Shown in pieces: positions 1-57,330 of a DNA stretch of 64,000 nucleotides (position 1 is its first letter; the number at the start of each line of letters is the position of its first letter). This stretch comes from Urechis unicinctus (taxonomy: Eukaryota; Annelida; Polychaeta; Xenopneusta; Urechidae). The translations under genes and the position numbers were made by a program. The notes under the pieces are model-generated. The model was not told where the DNA came from. It searched no databases and saw only the letters and a list, made by a program, of their open reading frames with translations. The DNA lies in contig CM067358.1 in NCBI GenBank assembly GCA_034190875.2, forward strand, positions 57,197,945-57,261,944. The letters are read 5' to 3'.

Positions 1-1194
1 CAATTACCTGTGGTAATCTCAAACAGCAACACGTCTCCCTCAGTTAACCAATGCATGCGAATGTTTCGCTATTAGTATTGTATATGGATGTCGTTATAAC
101 ATATTTGACATGGTATCACCCACAATTCTGTAGCGGCATTGACCCTAAACTCCCTGCTGATGTATCGTATCTTCCAACGTATGTTGAAAATTTACTTTGC
201 TTATATGGTGTGAAGCAGCTACCGCAAGTACATAGTCACAACAAGTATATATTTTACTAAGTAAATATATCCTCGCTAGAAGTGCAATATCACCCTTTAG
301 ATTTGTACGCCTACTTTTTTTCGTTACAGATTCGGCTGCACGCTGTTTAACATTTTGTTTAAAATTGGCGTGCATAGCCAAGCCTCCCTAAAGACCAGAA
401 TATCATGAGGTAGGAGACTATATCCGTCTGAAAAATACAAAGCCAAAAGGCTCGGCAAAAGCAGCAATCACGACAATCAGATCTTATTTATGAAAGACGT
501 CGGTCAGCTGTTGACATAAGGGACGGTTGCGTGACGCATGGTACCTATTGTTAGGAACATAAGAATACAAGGGAGGATCTATTACCTAGACTTCTTATTT
601 TAGCTACGAGTTTTTAAGAGAGAAGTCTGGAAGTGTGATGAATAACCATGTAGCTAAATGGCAAACAGAGAGGATAGTAGACGTCTGTCTTGCTGGTATA
701 CCTCAACAGGGCACTTAATTCTGATACTTGAATGTGGATAATGAGCGTTCATAACTATTGCAGTCGTTAGATTTGAAAGGGACTGTAGTCGGCTCACATA
801 ATCAGTGCAGCGATGAACTACGCTTCTGGGCCAACAGCTGATTAAATTGACATGAATTGACCCTGATGAATAAAAACTAGTACTCTCTATCATAACCATA
901 TATAATTTAGTCATAGTAGAAATACATATGGGGCAGTAGTGACGTATATTCGACTAACATGTACAGGCAGCGGTTGATTAATTAACTTCAACGACAGCAT
1001 TCGTTTATGAACATAGTACCTGTATGTCTTAGACTCATATATAATTGTATGAGGACAGGTCATGATGCATTCCATATTCCATTACAATCCAAGCTATCCT
1101 TAATGGAGGGGTAGGTGGGGGTGAGGGATTGTAATGATAAATCTAAGGCGCTTTCACGGTAGAATGCTTTGAAAGGAATGTGTAACCATCCAAT
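1..1194. other. No feature recognised
   Basis: Left edge of the window. Only short chance open frames on both strands; no repeat array, no splice-flanked coding pattern and no RNA gene is visible. Confidence 0.5.
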
Positions 1195-1552
1195 ATCTGA
1201 CAAATACCTAGATTGGTGGTGTGGATATATGACAAATAGCATACCTAGATTGGTGGTGTGGATATATGACAAATAGCATACCTAGATTGGTAGTGTGGAT
1301 ATATGACAAATAGCATACCTAGATTGGTAGTGTGGATATATGACAAATAGCATACCTAGATTGGTGGTGTGGATATATGACAAATAGCATACCTAGATTG
1401 GTAGTGTGGATATATGACAAATAGCATACCTAGATTGGTGGTGTCAAATAGCATACCTAGATTGGTGGTGTGGATATATGACAAATAGCATACCTAGATT
1501 GGTGGTGTGGATATATGACAAACAGCATACCTAGATTGGTGGTGTGTATATG
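1195..1552. repeat. 37 bp minisatellite, about 10 copies
   Basis: Unit begins AGATTGGTGGTGTGGATATA and continues TGACAAATAGCATACCT. Copies differ mainly by GGTGG versus GGTAG; one copy lacks part of the unit near 1442. Confidence 0.95.
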
Positions 1553-1790
1553 TGAGCATGACGAAGGTATTGATCCTGGTATTGTGTCAACTCCACTCGT
1601 GTCTGCCCCACACACTCACCAGAGATCTCCGAGTCGGAGTACTATTTGTATTGAGTGCTTAATCTGCGTACAGTCATGATATATCTGTGTCGGATATATG
1701 ACATCACACCGTCATTGTTATTAAGACTAAGACCATCAATTATACTCATTGGTATGTATTCAAATAGCTACCGACAAATAGCTACCGTAG

Positions 1791-1890
1791 CACCTGGTCA
1801 CACCCCGTTCCCCGTGACACCTACCGTCACCTGGTCACACCCCGTTCCAGGTCACCTACCGTCACCTGGTCACACCCTGTTTCCGGTCAC
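1791..1890. repeat. 35-37 bp triplication
   Basis: Three tandem copies of a unit beginning CACCTGGTCACACCCCGTT and ending near ACCTACCGT. Confidence 0.85.
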
Positions 1891-2275
1891 TGCAATATCT
1901 ATACAAGTGTATAGCTGACCACCTGTAACCCCACCCCCACCCCTGCCACCATTGTTCACTATATATACTGCTGAATCAGACACACCCAATAGCAGCAGAA
2001 ATCGCCTATAAAGCACAAGTTGAACTCCGTTAAGTCTTGAGTATTTGACCACACGAACACAGTTCCTACCATCAGCAGAGTCAGACAGTCTGACTTCAAC
2101 TCGTAGTCATCCCCCAACATACAACGGTCCTCTGCGACACCTCGACGGTTTGGTGAGACAACTACAATTTTGCTTAGAACTCGTTCTTACCAAATATCAC
2201 TAAGTAATGAGGTCTCCAGGGGATCATAGATGTGTGCGCCTAAGGCACCATGGGCGATGCCAGTAGACGGCTACG

Positions 2276-2850
2276 TTTGCTGCCAGAAGACATTAGTAAC
2301 GGCTCCGTTTGTTGCCAGTAGACATTAGTAACAGCTCCGTTTGCTGCCAATAGACATTAGTAACAGCTCCGTTTGCTGCTTATAGACAACAGTAACGGCT
2401 CCGTTTGCCGCTTATAGACAAACGTAACGGCTCCGTTTGCTGCCAATAGACATTAGTAACAGTTCCGTTTGCTGCCAATAGACATTGGTAATGGCTCCGT
2501 TTGCTGCTTATAGACAATAGTAACGGCTCCGTTTGCCGCTTATAGACAATAGTAAAGGCTCCGTTTGCTGCCAATAGACATTAGTAACGGCTCCGTTTGC
2601 TGCCAATAGACATTAGTAACGGCTCCGTTTGCTGCTAATAGACATTAGTAACGGCTCCGTTTGTTGCCAGTAGACATTAGTAACGGCTCCGTTTGCTGCT
2701 TATAGACAATTAGTAACGGCTCCGTTTGCTGCTTATAGACAATAGTAACGGCTCCGTTTGCTGCCAATAGACATTAGTTACGGCTCCGTTTGCTGCCAAT
2801 AGACATTAGTAACGGCTCTGTTTGCTGCCAATAGACATTAGTAACGGCTA
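2276..2850. repeat. 32 bp minisatellite, about 18 copies
   Basis: Unit GCTGCCAATAGACATTAGTA followed by ACGGCTCCGTTT. Two interleaved variants differ at CCAATAGACATT versus TTATAGACAAT, so the array is mixed rather than freshly expanded. Confidence 0.95.
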
Positions 2851-4650
2851 TGTCTGCTAACTTGCATGGTCGTACCTGTCGGCCCTTCATGTGTACCTGT
2901 TTTATACTGGCGAGACAGCATGATACAGGGCCCCAGTGGTCCTATAGCTGACAATAATGCTGTCAACAATGCCATGAGTCGACTGCACAGTGGGTCCAAT
3001 AAGAGCAATTGTAATGTTTTCGTCAGTTCCAAGGAACATGTCATATTACTGAGCTGACCGAAGCAACCTGTGTGTTATATAATTCATGGTGCGGTGTTTT
3101 TGTTGTGCATTCGTATGCCAGCGAATCAGCTTGCCTTCCACACAGAGTTTCGATTGATCGTGCCCCAATCACCTTTCCTTTGTTGACCAACAAAACTATG
3201 TCTCTTTCCGGGAGGCGTGATTCTTATACCAGGGCTTTCCATTATTAAATCTTGCCATAACGCAACGCTACGAAAATTGCGCTTGTCTGAAAAAAACATA
3301 GGTTGCGTTTTACAATCTGCTTGCATTGAGATATCATTGAATAGGGTAACGCGGCCACGTGAATTACGCTGTAATGTTACACTACCATGTGTATTATAAC
3401 GGGAGCATGTTTTGACGTATTCATTTTCGCATCAGTTATAAGCGAGTGTAACATGTACGTCGTCACTGGCTGTCACACTAGGGCAGCGCAAGGGAACATG
3501 TCGGAACATCGCTGGCCGCACAGCAGCTTCTGTGGAACATGACACCCCTACAATATTCATCGTCTTGTCCTTGGCCTTTTGAATGTATAAGTCCAGTGTC
3601 TTATGTACCACGACGGTAATTGTTCACCTGCACCAAACAATACATTGGCATCAGACCGCCGTTCAGGCTGGTAGGGTGAGGAAGCGGCTGACATAGCAGC
3701 ACCTTCAGTCCTGTCACGACTTGAAAGTCCTCGCTATTCGATCAATTCATGGCAAGGATAAACGAGTTGAAACGTAAGTGTATGATGCAGCCTCGGTAGG
3801 TTAGAAGCGTACTGGTCCCGCCGCTCAGCATCTGCCCCTGTGACCCATCCCACCTCGTCTGCTGGTGAGATCTGTTCATCGACTCTTAGTCATCTTTCAC
3901 AGAGGCCCGCATGCTTCTGTTGCATAATTTGCAACTCCGGGATTCATTTGAATGGGACGGAATTAGTTTTCATAATTTTTTGTGACATCTTTCTTTAAAG
4001 AAGACTATAAATGATGAATAATAAACGAGAAACATAAAGAATAAAATATATAAATAAAGGAAGAATGAATGATGAAAAGAAAAAGGGAGAGCGATTAAGA
4101 AAGGGAAAAAGAATTAAAACGAGACAGTATGATTGATATCAGTCTAACACACCGACACATGGATCGCCTCCAACGCGACATCGTCATCAACATCATCATC
4201 TCACCTGCAGCTCTGTCAAGGAGCCCCACCCATATCTACGCCTACCTACCTGGGGTGCGTTCCCTAACCAAAGCATCGTCCATTTACTATCGTAGATACC
4301 AGGTAAAAACAACCGCCAATCGCCGAGTTCAATCGATAACACACGCTCTGTAATTGACACGGGGCATGAATCAGTCCTTCAAGGTAGAAAACAACGCCAG
4401 GTACGTGGAAATCGCTAGATGGCGTGCGTGGGGACAAAATCCGTGCCGTGCCCCGAGACGATAGAAGTTGGATGAGATGAGACGCTTGAAGGCGTCGATT
4501 GGTGGCTGCTGTCAAATGCTTCTCGTACAAACATGAGAGTATATAGCGTGATAAGACTCAACGTCGTGACAGCCTCCGTAGCTACAGAGCGAAAAAGATG
4601 CGTTGTATCAGGCTACCTGGTGCTTTGTATTATGGCTGCACGTTTGGCGT
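2851..4650. other. No gene recognised
   Basis: Short chance frames only. An A/G-rich stretch at about 4010-4125 is low complexity. No RNA gene or coding exon with plausible splice sites and domain was seen. Confidence 0.45.
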
Positions 4651-4651
4651 G

Positions 4652-4731
4652 CTTATGAGGCGGCGGGCTGCCTTATGAGGCGGCGGGCTGCCTTATGAAG
4701 CTGGGGGCTGCCTTATAAAGCGGTTGGCTGC
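4652..4731. repeat. 20 bp tandem repeat, 4 copies
   Basis: Unit CTTATGAGGCGGCGGGCTGC, the third and fourth copies diverged (TGAAGCTGGGG, TAAAGCGGTTG). Confidence 0.9.
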
Positions 4732-4922
4732 TTTCTTTAAGACGGTTGGTAACACTAGTGTCGTATGACGACACATGCTTTATAGACACATTTTTCGGCG
4801 ATTTGGTTCGAATTTGTATTTGATTCCTTTTATGCGTAGTTACTAAAATGACTTGTTCGTAAAACTTTACTGTCATTTAGAACACCAAATCTGCGATATT
4901 TGAACGATAAAGGCGCATTGAA

Positions 4923-4940
4923 CCCCCCCCCCCCCCCCCC
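4923..4940. repeat. Poly-C tract (18 C)
   Basis: Uninterrupted run of cytosines; a likely site of length error in sequencing. Confidence 0.9.
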
Positions 4941-5553
4941 GCAATATTCTTCAAACCCTGATTTCAGCTTATTACCAAAAAGAACATTCCCAATCCATCA
5001 ATATCCACGTCGACTGAAACGTCTTACCATGAAACTGGCCAAATGCTGGTAAATGGAAGTTATCCTCAATGCAAGATTCAAGGAAACGAAGTTTATGTCA
5101 CAAAATAACACAAAATTTTACTTTGATGAACACAAACATTAATAGTAAGCCAACAACAATTCATAAAAGTCCTCTTTCATACAAAATGCATGTAAAATTC
5201 TGGGTCTGTGTACATTTTATCAAACGTGGCATGAGATCATTCATAATGTGGCGCTGTGAGACAAACACATCATAACGTGCAGTCACTGGCACAGAAACGA
5301 TGACTAGCTGTTCCCTTGCAACAAAGCATTTACACAAGCACCGCCAAAGACAACATTTGTATAGACATCACCATATCTACACTAATGGCCAACCACATAA
5401 CATTTCATCAGCATAGATGACGGAGTAAGGCTAGTAGAAAACCTTCACAAGAAAAATAAAATTCTAACCTCCAAGGTCCCTTGTGTCCATAACAAATATC
5501 CTATTTACAGAGGACTTCAAAAATTCCAACACTTTCACGACCTATCTTACAGA

Positions 5554-49872
<44,319 letters not shown>

Positions 49873-50110
49873 GGCGGGATATTCACAGACGGCAATTCGA
49901 GTTCAGATGGTGCTTAGGAACAGGGTGGGCGGTCTTGTGGCGATAATAGCGCTGAACATTCATAGAATGCGACTACACCGTCACAACTGGTCCTGTTGAC
50001 CGCTGTCCAGAAACTCGGTCAATATGAGTCCGTATTTAACAGCACAATTAGCGATTGCGGCCACATCCTAGCAACATATAGTCTTTTCTCTGTAATGTCT
50101 GCTAAGCCGG
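49873..50110 (-). promoter_or_regulatory. Probable 5' UTR and proximal promoter of the receptor gene
   Basis: This is the sequence immediately upstream of the signal-peptide ATG. On the minus strand a TTAAATAC box lies near 50040 and a CTATATGT box near 50080, either of which could serve as a weak TATA element. No initiator or transcription start can be fixed by eye, and a further non-coding 5' exon is possible. Confidence 0.25.
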
Positions 50111-53100
50111 CGATCTTATCATGTCAGTGAGTGTGTCAGGTAGAACCTCTAGACGGCTATATCCAGTGTCAGTCGCGTCCTCCTACAGATACACACAGAC
50201 AAGCAGGACGAGTTAGGTTCACTGCTTCACGAAACGTTAATAACAACACACTCACACATCAAACTCCGTGTCGACGACGACCATTGGCCATCGTGACAAA
50301 CATGCAGTATACACGAGCTGTGGCGTTGATAGCAGCCTCTCCGCTTCACCAAGCTTTTACCTGCCAACAAAGCCGGCTCGTGTCCGTACCGCACGCGCAG
50401 GACAGTCTCTCATGCAGACGCGTTTCGTGGAGCAGCTTAATGCATTCCTGGCATGTCACCTATCCATTCACCTGCCTTAAACACAGCTATTTTTACAGGC
50501 TTAGTTTCCTCGTTTGTTTCCTTTCCAGATGTCTTCCTTGCTAGAGAGAGCGGGTAAAAGCGCGGGAAGTGTTCTTCAATGCCCAGCAACACCGAAGTCG
50601 TTTATATAAAACTTTTTGTCCCCTGGCTAAATGCGCTCAACTTGAAAGACACTGTTTGAAATGTGCTTGGAGCGGTGAGTCCTCAAATGTGCAGTGGATA
50701 GAAAATCGCACAGGGTAGGGAGATGGTTTTTGGAGATATTCCCTCATTTCAGATCTCCACCGAGGCAATAGTTTCAAAGAACAAGCAGGGCCTTCTTCTG
50801 CCCAGCCGTCCTGCCTTCAATACCGCAGATAGCAGGTGTTTGAACAAGTCACTCGTAACACACTTCAGCAAGCAGCTGTAGGAAACGGCGGGAAAACTAC
50901 CGCGGGATGGCAAAAAATAAACCTCGGCGAATGGCTGCCCTTTAAGGGCTAAAAACGCCACGATGCATTTAAAGAGCGCGTCTGTGCAGCCGGGGAGTTG
51001 GTTGGTCAAGTGTGTGACACACCAACAGGTGACGTAGCATCCGGCTGTACTGACATCCGGGTACATCCGACAACCTTACGAGCCGGTCAAAAGGTGACGA
51101 ATTCCACAATTCAAAAGCTGTTTACGTCTCAATTAATTAAGCGAAGATAGATTCAAAGGACATGGAGTGTCAAGCGAACTCGACGCTGCGGCTAGAACGC
51201 GAGTTCACCTACGAATGACTTCATTAGCCAGAGCACGTGCTACGCGCCCAGAGCCTTGAGCTCCTTCTGTTGAAAGCTTTAGGGGTGTGGCCTATGCTTG
51301 AAAACAGCGGTCGCGACGCGTCTTCGAAGGCGGCAACCTGCTGCTGCTACAGCTACTGCCGCTGCTGCGCCGCTTTAGAAGCTACAGGAAAATGTGAAGT
51401 GGGCAAGATGCAAAGACTATGGAGCAGCTTCCCAGCAGGCTGACAATGTGAGATTCGCGGATGGCGACAGGCAGTAATAATCTAGCTGGCTCGCCCCTCT
51501 TGTAAGCCGTCACACTGCTACCATCGATCCCCGACCCATGAAACTATACCTGTATTTGTAGCCCCCGAGTCTATTTGCAGCCAATGATGTGAGCGAATTC
51601 TTCGCCAACCAGCTCCCCAACACCCGTGCATCCGTAAAGCCTTTCACGAGATAACAGGCAAGTCTACTGCCAGACTTCAGTTTTCCTTTCGAGCACCGCC
51701 TTAAATGATGTCTGCAATGCGACACCCAATTTAGTTTTTCTCCGCCAAGTCGATTTCGTGCGCTAATACCTGCTTACTTGCACGGAGGGAAAAAGCGAAA
51801 ACGCTCAGAGGGAAAAGAATATGACTTCTCTTATTTCCATTTCTGTCCAAAGTCGGCATGTTCTCTCAAAACCTGGCTTCCGTAGGCGATTACAGGCTTA
51901 TGACACGATGCATGCAAGCGTGATGACATCGTCAGGTTGCTGCTGCAGCTGAGCTAGAGTTCAGCTGACAAAAAGAAGATAAACACAGCTCTGAATGAAC
52001 TGCCGGAGGCTAAAGGCGGAGAGTAATGCAACTGGCTTTTGTAGATAGAAGTTATTAAGAAACTTCTCCATGCTCAATTAGCATAGCGCCATTGGCAGCG
52101 TGGTACTTCAAACGCCAGTCGAGTCATTGTTAGTCACCGCTCATCACCTCCCTGATGAGGCGCACGCATCCCTCAAATGCTCTATACCCCAGTCAAGGTT
52201 ATAGATTTAAAACATAATGCTGCCACATTAATCAGGTTCGATTGAAAGCGTTGTATGCAATACGGGCGTGAGGTTTGAGCCCGAGGCGGAAATGGCGGCC
52301 ACCTGATTGCTAGTTAGCAAGTCCAAGGGATTTCGAATGTTGCCTCGCCCGACCGGCTTAATTCCGACGTGGCTCTCTATACGGCGCGATTGGCTTCTGT
52401 CGGCGTCTTCATCACATCCTGACTGCGACTGATTTCATTTAGTCGTGTATTTTCACATCACATCACATTCATATGATTTCAGGTCCAATCAATTTTGCCT
52501 TATTAAATGTTATTTAAGCCAGTGTTTGCGTCCACCTTCTTTTGTCCAAACCCGCGTAAAACACACTAATTCCCCGCTCGGAATGCCTTTTATTCCAACT
52601 TCAATACCCTGCCTCTCTTTCAAAAGATTTCCCAGCCGATACACGTGGTGTTAAGTATATTGATCAGAGGTGCTGCGTGAATACACGGAGCAATGAGGCC
52701 CGCACGGACTCGCAATCCTCCGTACTCGCATGTCGCTTCCGAGCTTCAAACATCCATCAAACCGCCGAGCGAGACTGCTTAGAGGGAGTCCCACAACACC
52801 GCATTTGAAGCGGCAAATAGATCATATGCATTCAAGCGCAAGTTTACCAACAAGTCAAAATTCATCTATGGACCGAAACTCAACAACCGCAAATTGTTGC
52901 GGAAGACAACGCGTAATCACACAACATGATAAGCTTTTGACATTCCTGGGTGAGGTCACATGATAAGATATACCTGTGATATATCCGGTGGAGGTCGGAG
53001 GTGCAATGAGGACATTTATGTAGGATGGTGACCTCCACCTAGCCAGCCATAAGTAAGAGCACATAAGAATAAAAGACCTAAGGGCTTTGTAAAGAGAGAT

Positions 53101-53980
53101 ATGATGAACTAGTAACCCTGCCCAGCAAACACCCTACCTGATCAACTTACAGCCCCCACCCCCACCCAGATTACCGGGGGGACAAAATGATGTATTATTT
53201 CTTCGTTGGAAGACTGTAACAGGATATGACGTGGATTCTGTTGATAATAGACTCGCTTTGGAAAATATCTGACTTCATTTTGTTGACGCATAATTAAATC
53301 CCCACCGCCCTGATATGATTTTCAGCCTCCATTATTAAGGCTAGCACAGCGGCGCGATGGACACTAATGACAGGAATTGCTTATAAATGAATTGCATTGC
53401 AAGTCTCAAAGACGACACGATATCTAGACTTCCTATCACGAACGCACATGCACAGTCGACTCAGAACCCAGCAGGGACAACGATAAACGGCTTGGTTGAT
53501 ATACGTCGAGTTTTAGCGAGAACGACATCCTGTAGATATACCCTTGGAGAATTAGCAATTCACCGCCTGGCATCTTATGGTTTTGGCCTATGGAGTAGGG
53601 AAGTCATGAGGGGCATTCTTTAAATCTAATGAGTACGATTTGACAAGCAGCTGCATCTGATATGTCCACGAGGGCAACGGATGCTGTACTGATTAAAGCG
53701 GCGATGAGAACGCGTCAAGTCGACAGCTAACTAAGGCTGCCGTACCTACAGGTCTTAACCTGTTAACGCGAAGCTGGCGCTGTCATCACGGTTAACATCG
53801 AGTACTTGCTCTCATTGCTACTCTCACAAGTACAAGCCACGAGGCCTTTCCACCTGGTGGTTAGCTGACCACTCTACCACTCAACCATACACCAATCAAC
53901 GTCCACTTACCTGTTACACTTCTCATAAAAATGTAGCTGCAACAACATTGCTATTCATTATTAATATCAATGCTTAACAT
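49873..53980. other. Upstream flank of the receptor gene, no gene recognised
   Basis: Beyond the proximal promoter, this stretch has only short chance frames on both strands, up to about 137 codons at 50131-50544, with no domain or splice pattern. No tandem array was seen. Confidence 0.45.
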
Positions 53981-53983
53981 AAG

Positions 53984-55010
53984 TGATATCCACACCAGTG
54001 CCATCATCAGCCCAATTCATCAGTAGCAAAACCACGATTGATGGCCATACAATCATCGATGATAACACCATCATCAATGTCGAAACCATCAATCACGGTA
54101 ATACCATCATAAGCGGCAAGACTATTTTCAGTGAAAATACCAACACAAGTGTCAAACCATCACCAGTGGTGTTAACATAACATAAACAATACCATCACCT
54201 TTGGCAATACCATCATCAAAGCCAATGCAATCATCAACTACAATACCATAATCACCTACGATTCCATCATTAGTTATCATGGTACAGTAGCATCAAGGAT
54301 GACAATACTGTTGGCAGTGGCAAAACCAACATCAACATCAACAATACAACCATAAAGGCCAACACTGTCATCAAAGACACAACCATCATCAACTGCAAAA
54401 ACATCATTTGCGACATTAATGTCATCGTACACAATAACATCATCTTAGGAAATACAGCCATCAACGACAATACAACAATCAGCTACACAACCACTATCAG
54501 CTGCCATTCTTTCATAAGTGAAAATAATATCATTGGTGACAATACCATCATCAATGAAAAGAAATTAATCAGTAAAAATACTACCATCAAATACCACAGT
54601 ATCCTAAATGACAACATCCTCATCAGCAACAATACCGTCATTAGCTTTAATGCCATCCTCAGCTACAATTCCATCATCGATGACAATACTATCATCGAAT
54701 ACAATACCGTCATCAAGGATAAAATCCTCAAAGGCACTACATTCGTCAGTGACAATACCATCATCTATGACAATAATATTAACAGTGACAATACCATCAT
54801 CTTTGACAATACCATTACCCATGACAATACCATCATCTATGACAATACCAATAACAGTCACAATACCATAATGAGTACCAGTTCCATCATCAACGAAAAT
54901 ACCATCTTTAGCTTCAATACCATTATCCGCTATAATACCATCAACAGCTATGATTTCACCATTAGTAGCAATACCATCATCAAGGACTATACCATCATCA
55001 GCTTCAAGGT
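53984..55010. repeat. Degenerate AATACCATCATC-type low-complexity repeat
   Basis: About 1 kb of irregular 12-24 bp units around ATACCATCATC with GACAATACC and AGCAACAATACC variants. A 175-codon frame on the minus strand (54604-55131) reads as DDGIV/NDGIV repeats and is a product of the repeat. Confidence 0.9.
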
Positions 55011-55037
55011 GTGATGTAGCCGATCCAGTTGCCAATA

Positions 55038-55770
55038 ATGACAGGCGCTCGGTTCCCGATGCCCTGTTCTCCAGCGCTGAGCTGCCAGATGAAGATATGC
55101 AATTAGTTACATAACGGTGCCGTTGACACACGGAACACCTAGGTGGAGTTACTGTGATGGTGTCGATATTATCATCACTTTGGAGGTAAATCTAGCTTTA
55201 TGAGTGAATGCGCAGCTACCACGTCACGCTTGAATGGTATCCGGTACCTTTGCTTTTAGATTAATAAAGTTAAGTAGTGCGCTGAATAATGAAAATGTTG
55301 TATAATGACACTCATAAGCCTGCAGACAACAGATCTATAAGGCATTATGACATCAAAATGCATGCAATACTGAATGTAATGAGCTTACTTGACTTACAAT
55401 CTTAATGACAGGCGGGGGTTCCCGCAAAGTGCCCTGTTCTCCAGCGCTGAGCTGCCAGATGAAGATATGCAATTAGTTACATAACGGTGCCGTTGACACA
55501 CCGAACACCTAGGTGGAGTTACTGTGATGGTGTCGATATTATCATCACTTTGGAGGTAAATCTAGCTTTATGAGTGAGGTTGAGTCACCAGGTCACAGAA
55601 CACCACCCCTGCACTGCCAATAATGAAAATGTTGTATGGCAATGATCATCTCATAAGCCTGCACGGCACAGCCATCATATTGATACCATCATCAAGGCAT
55701 GTTGAAAAGACATCAATAAAATGCATGCAATACTGAATGTAATGAGCTTACTTGACTTACAATCTTAGTT
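55038..55770. repeat. Tandem duplication, about 368 bp period
   Basis: Copies at about 55038-55405 and 55406-55770 share GCCCTGTTCTCCAGCGCTGA, ATGCAATTAGTTACATAACG, ACCTAGGTGGAGTTACTGTG and the closing GAGCTTACTTGACTTACAAT. Identity is very high for about 145 bp; small indels occur later. Confidence 0.92.
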
Positions 55771-55934
55771 AGTGGTGGGGGGGGGGCAAAGTGGGTGGGT
55801 GGAGGGAGTGAATAAGTGAAAGGCATGGGCTAGAACAATTTATACTGTTTTAGTGGAAATTACAGGCACTGGCACTTTCGCGAGGGAGTTAGGAGCACAC
55901 CCTGCTCACAGGTCTGGTACTCTGCACCACATTG

Positions 55935-56270
55935 GCATCAATGGCAATGCCAGCATCAGTGATAATACCGTCACCAATGGCAATGCCATGATGAATGGCA
56001 ATGCCATCATCAATGGCAAGGATATCGTAAATGGCAATACCATCATCAGCGATACATCATACAGCAATCAATGGCATTGCCATCATAAGTGATAATGCCA
56101 TCATCAATGGCAATGCCATCATCGGTGATAATACCGCCATCAACGGCAAAGCCATCATGACCTACATTACCATCATCAAGGACCCTACTATCATGTGTGA
56201 AAATGTCTACATCAATAATAATACCATTATCTCAGGCAATACAAGTATCAATGGGAATACTATCACCAGA
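55935..56270. repeat. Degenerate AATGCCATCATCAATGGC-type repeat
   Basis: Related in composition to 53984-55010 and separated from it by the 368 bp duplication. Translations such as NGNAIINGN are products of the repeat. Confidence 0.85.
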
Positions 56271-56403
56271 AACAACACAAGCCTCTGGGGCAGTAAGAAC
56301 CAGTGTCTGTGTTAATGCCACTACCAATTTGACAGCTAACTTTACGCCTAATGGTGACAGTGCTAGTGATAATCGCACCGCCAATTACAAACTTCAGTGC
56401 GCA

Positions 56404-57325
56404 TGCTCTCTTGTCTAAGTGCTTCATCTGCGCATGCTCTTGTATAAACTGCTACAACAGTACTCCATCTGCGCAAATCTCTTGTATAAACTGCTGACTA
56501 TTACTGCTATTGCGCAAAAAGCTCTTGAAAACGCTCCATCTGCGCATGGTCTCTAGAGTATAACTGCTACACAAGTGCTTATCTGCGCATGCTCTCTTGT
56601 ATATACCGCTACAACAAGTGCTCCATCTGCGCATGCTCTCTTGTATAAACTGCTACAACAAGTACTCCATCTGCGCATGCTCTCTTGTATAAACTGCTAC
56701 AACAAGTACTCCATCTGCGCATGCTCTCTTGTCTAAGCCGCTCCATCTGCGCATGCTCTCTTGTATAAACTGCTACAACAAGTACTCCATCTGCGCATGC
56801 TCTCTTGTATAAACTGCTACAACAAGTACTCCATCTGCGCATGCTCTCTTGTCTAAGCCGCTACATCTGCGCATGTTCTCTTGTCTAAGCCGCTACATCT
56901 GCGCATGCTCTCTTGTATAAACTGCTACAACAAGTGCTCCATCTGCGCATGCTCTCTTGTATAAACTGCTACAACAAGTACTCCATCTGCGCATGCTCTC
57001 TTGTCTAAGCCGCTCCATCTGCGCATGCTCTCTTGTATAAACTGCTACAACAAGTACTCCATCTGCGCATGCTCTCTTGTATAAACTGCTACAACAAGTA
57101 CTCCATCTGCGCATGCTCTCTTGTCTAAGCCGCTACATCTGCGCATGTTCTCTTGTCTAAGCCGCTACATCTGCGCATGCTCTCTTGTATAAACTGCTAC
57201 AACAAGTGCTCCATCTGCGCATGCTCTCTTGTATAAACTGCTACAATAAGTACTCCATCTGCGCATGCTCTCTTGTCTAAGCCGCTACATCTGCGCATGC
57301 TCTAGGTATAAACTGCTACAACAAG
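56404..57325. repeat. 44 bp minisatellite with higher-order structure
   Basis: Long unit CATCTGCGCATGCTCTCTTG followed by TATAAACTGCTACAACAAGT and ACTC; short unit of about 30 bp, CATCTGCGCATGCTCTCTTG then TCTAAGCCGCTC. Runs of two long plus one or more short units recur (56700-56890, 56890-57170), so a multi-unit block has itself been duplicated. TGCGCATGC occurs in nearly every unit. Confidence 0.95.
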
Positions 57326-57330
57326 TGCTG

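Noticed and set aside
4805-4835. Possible tRNA B box (GGTTCGAATTTG)
   Set aside because: No A box at the right distance and no cloverleaf can be drawn.
54604-55131. 175-codon acidic repeat frame on the minus strand
   Set aside because: Translation of the CCATCATC low-complexity tract.
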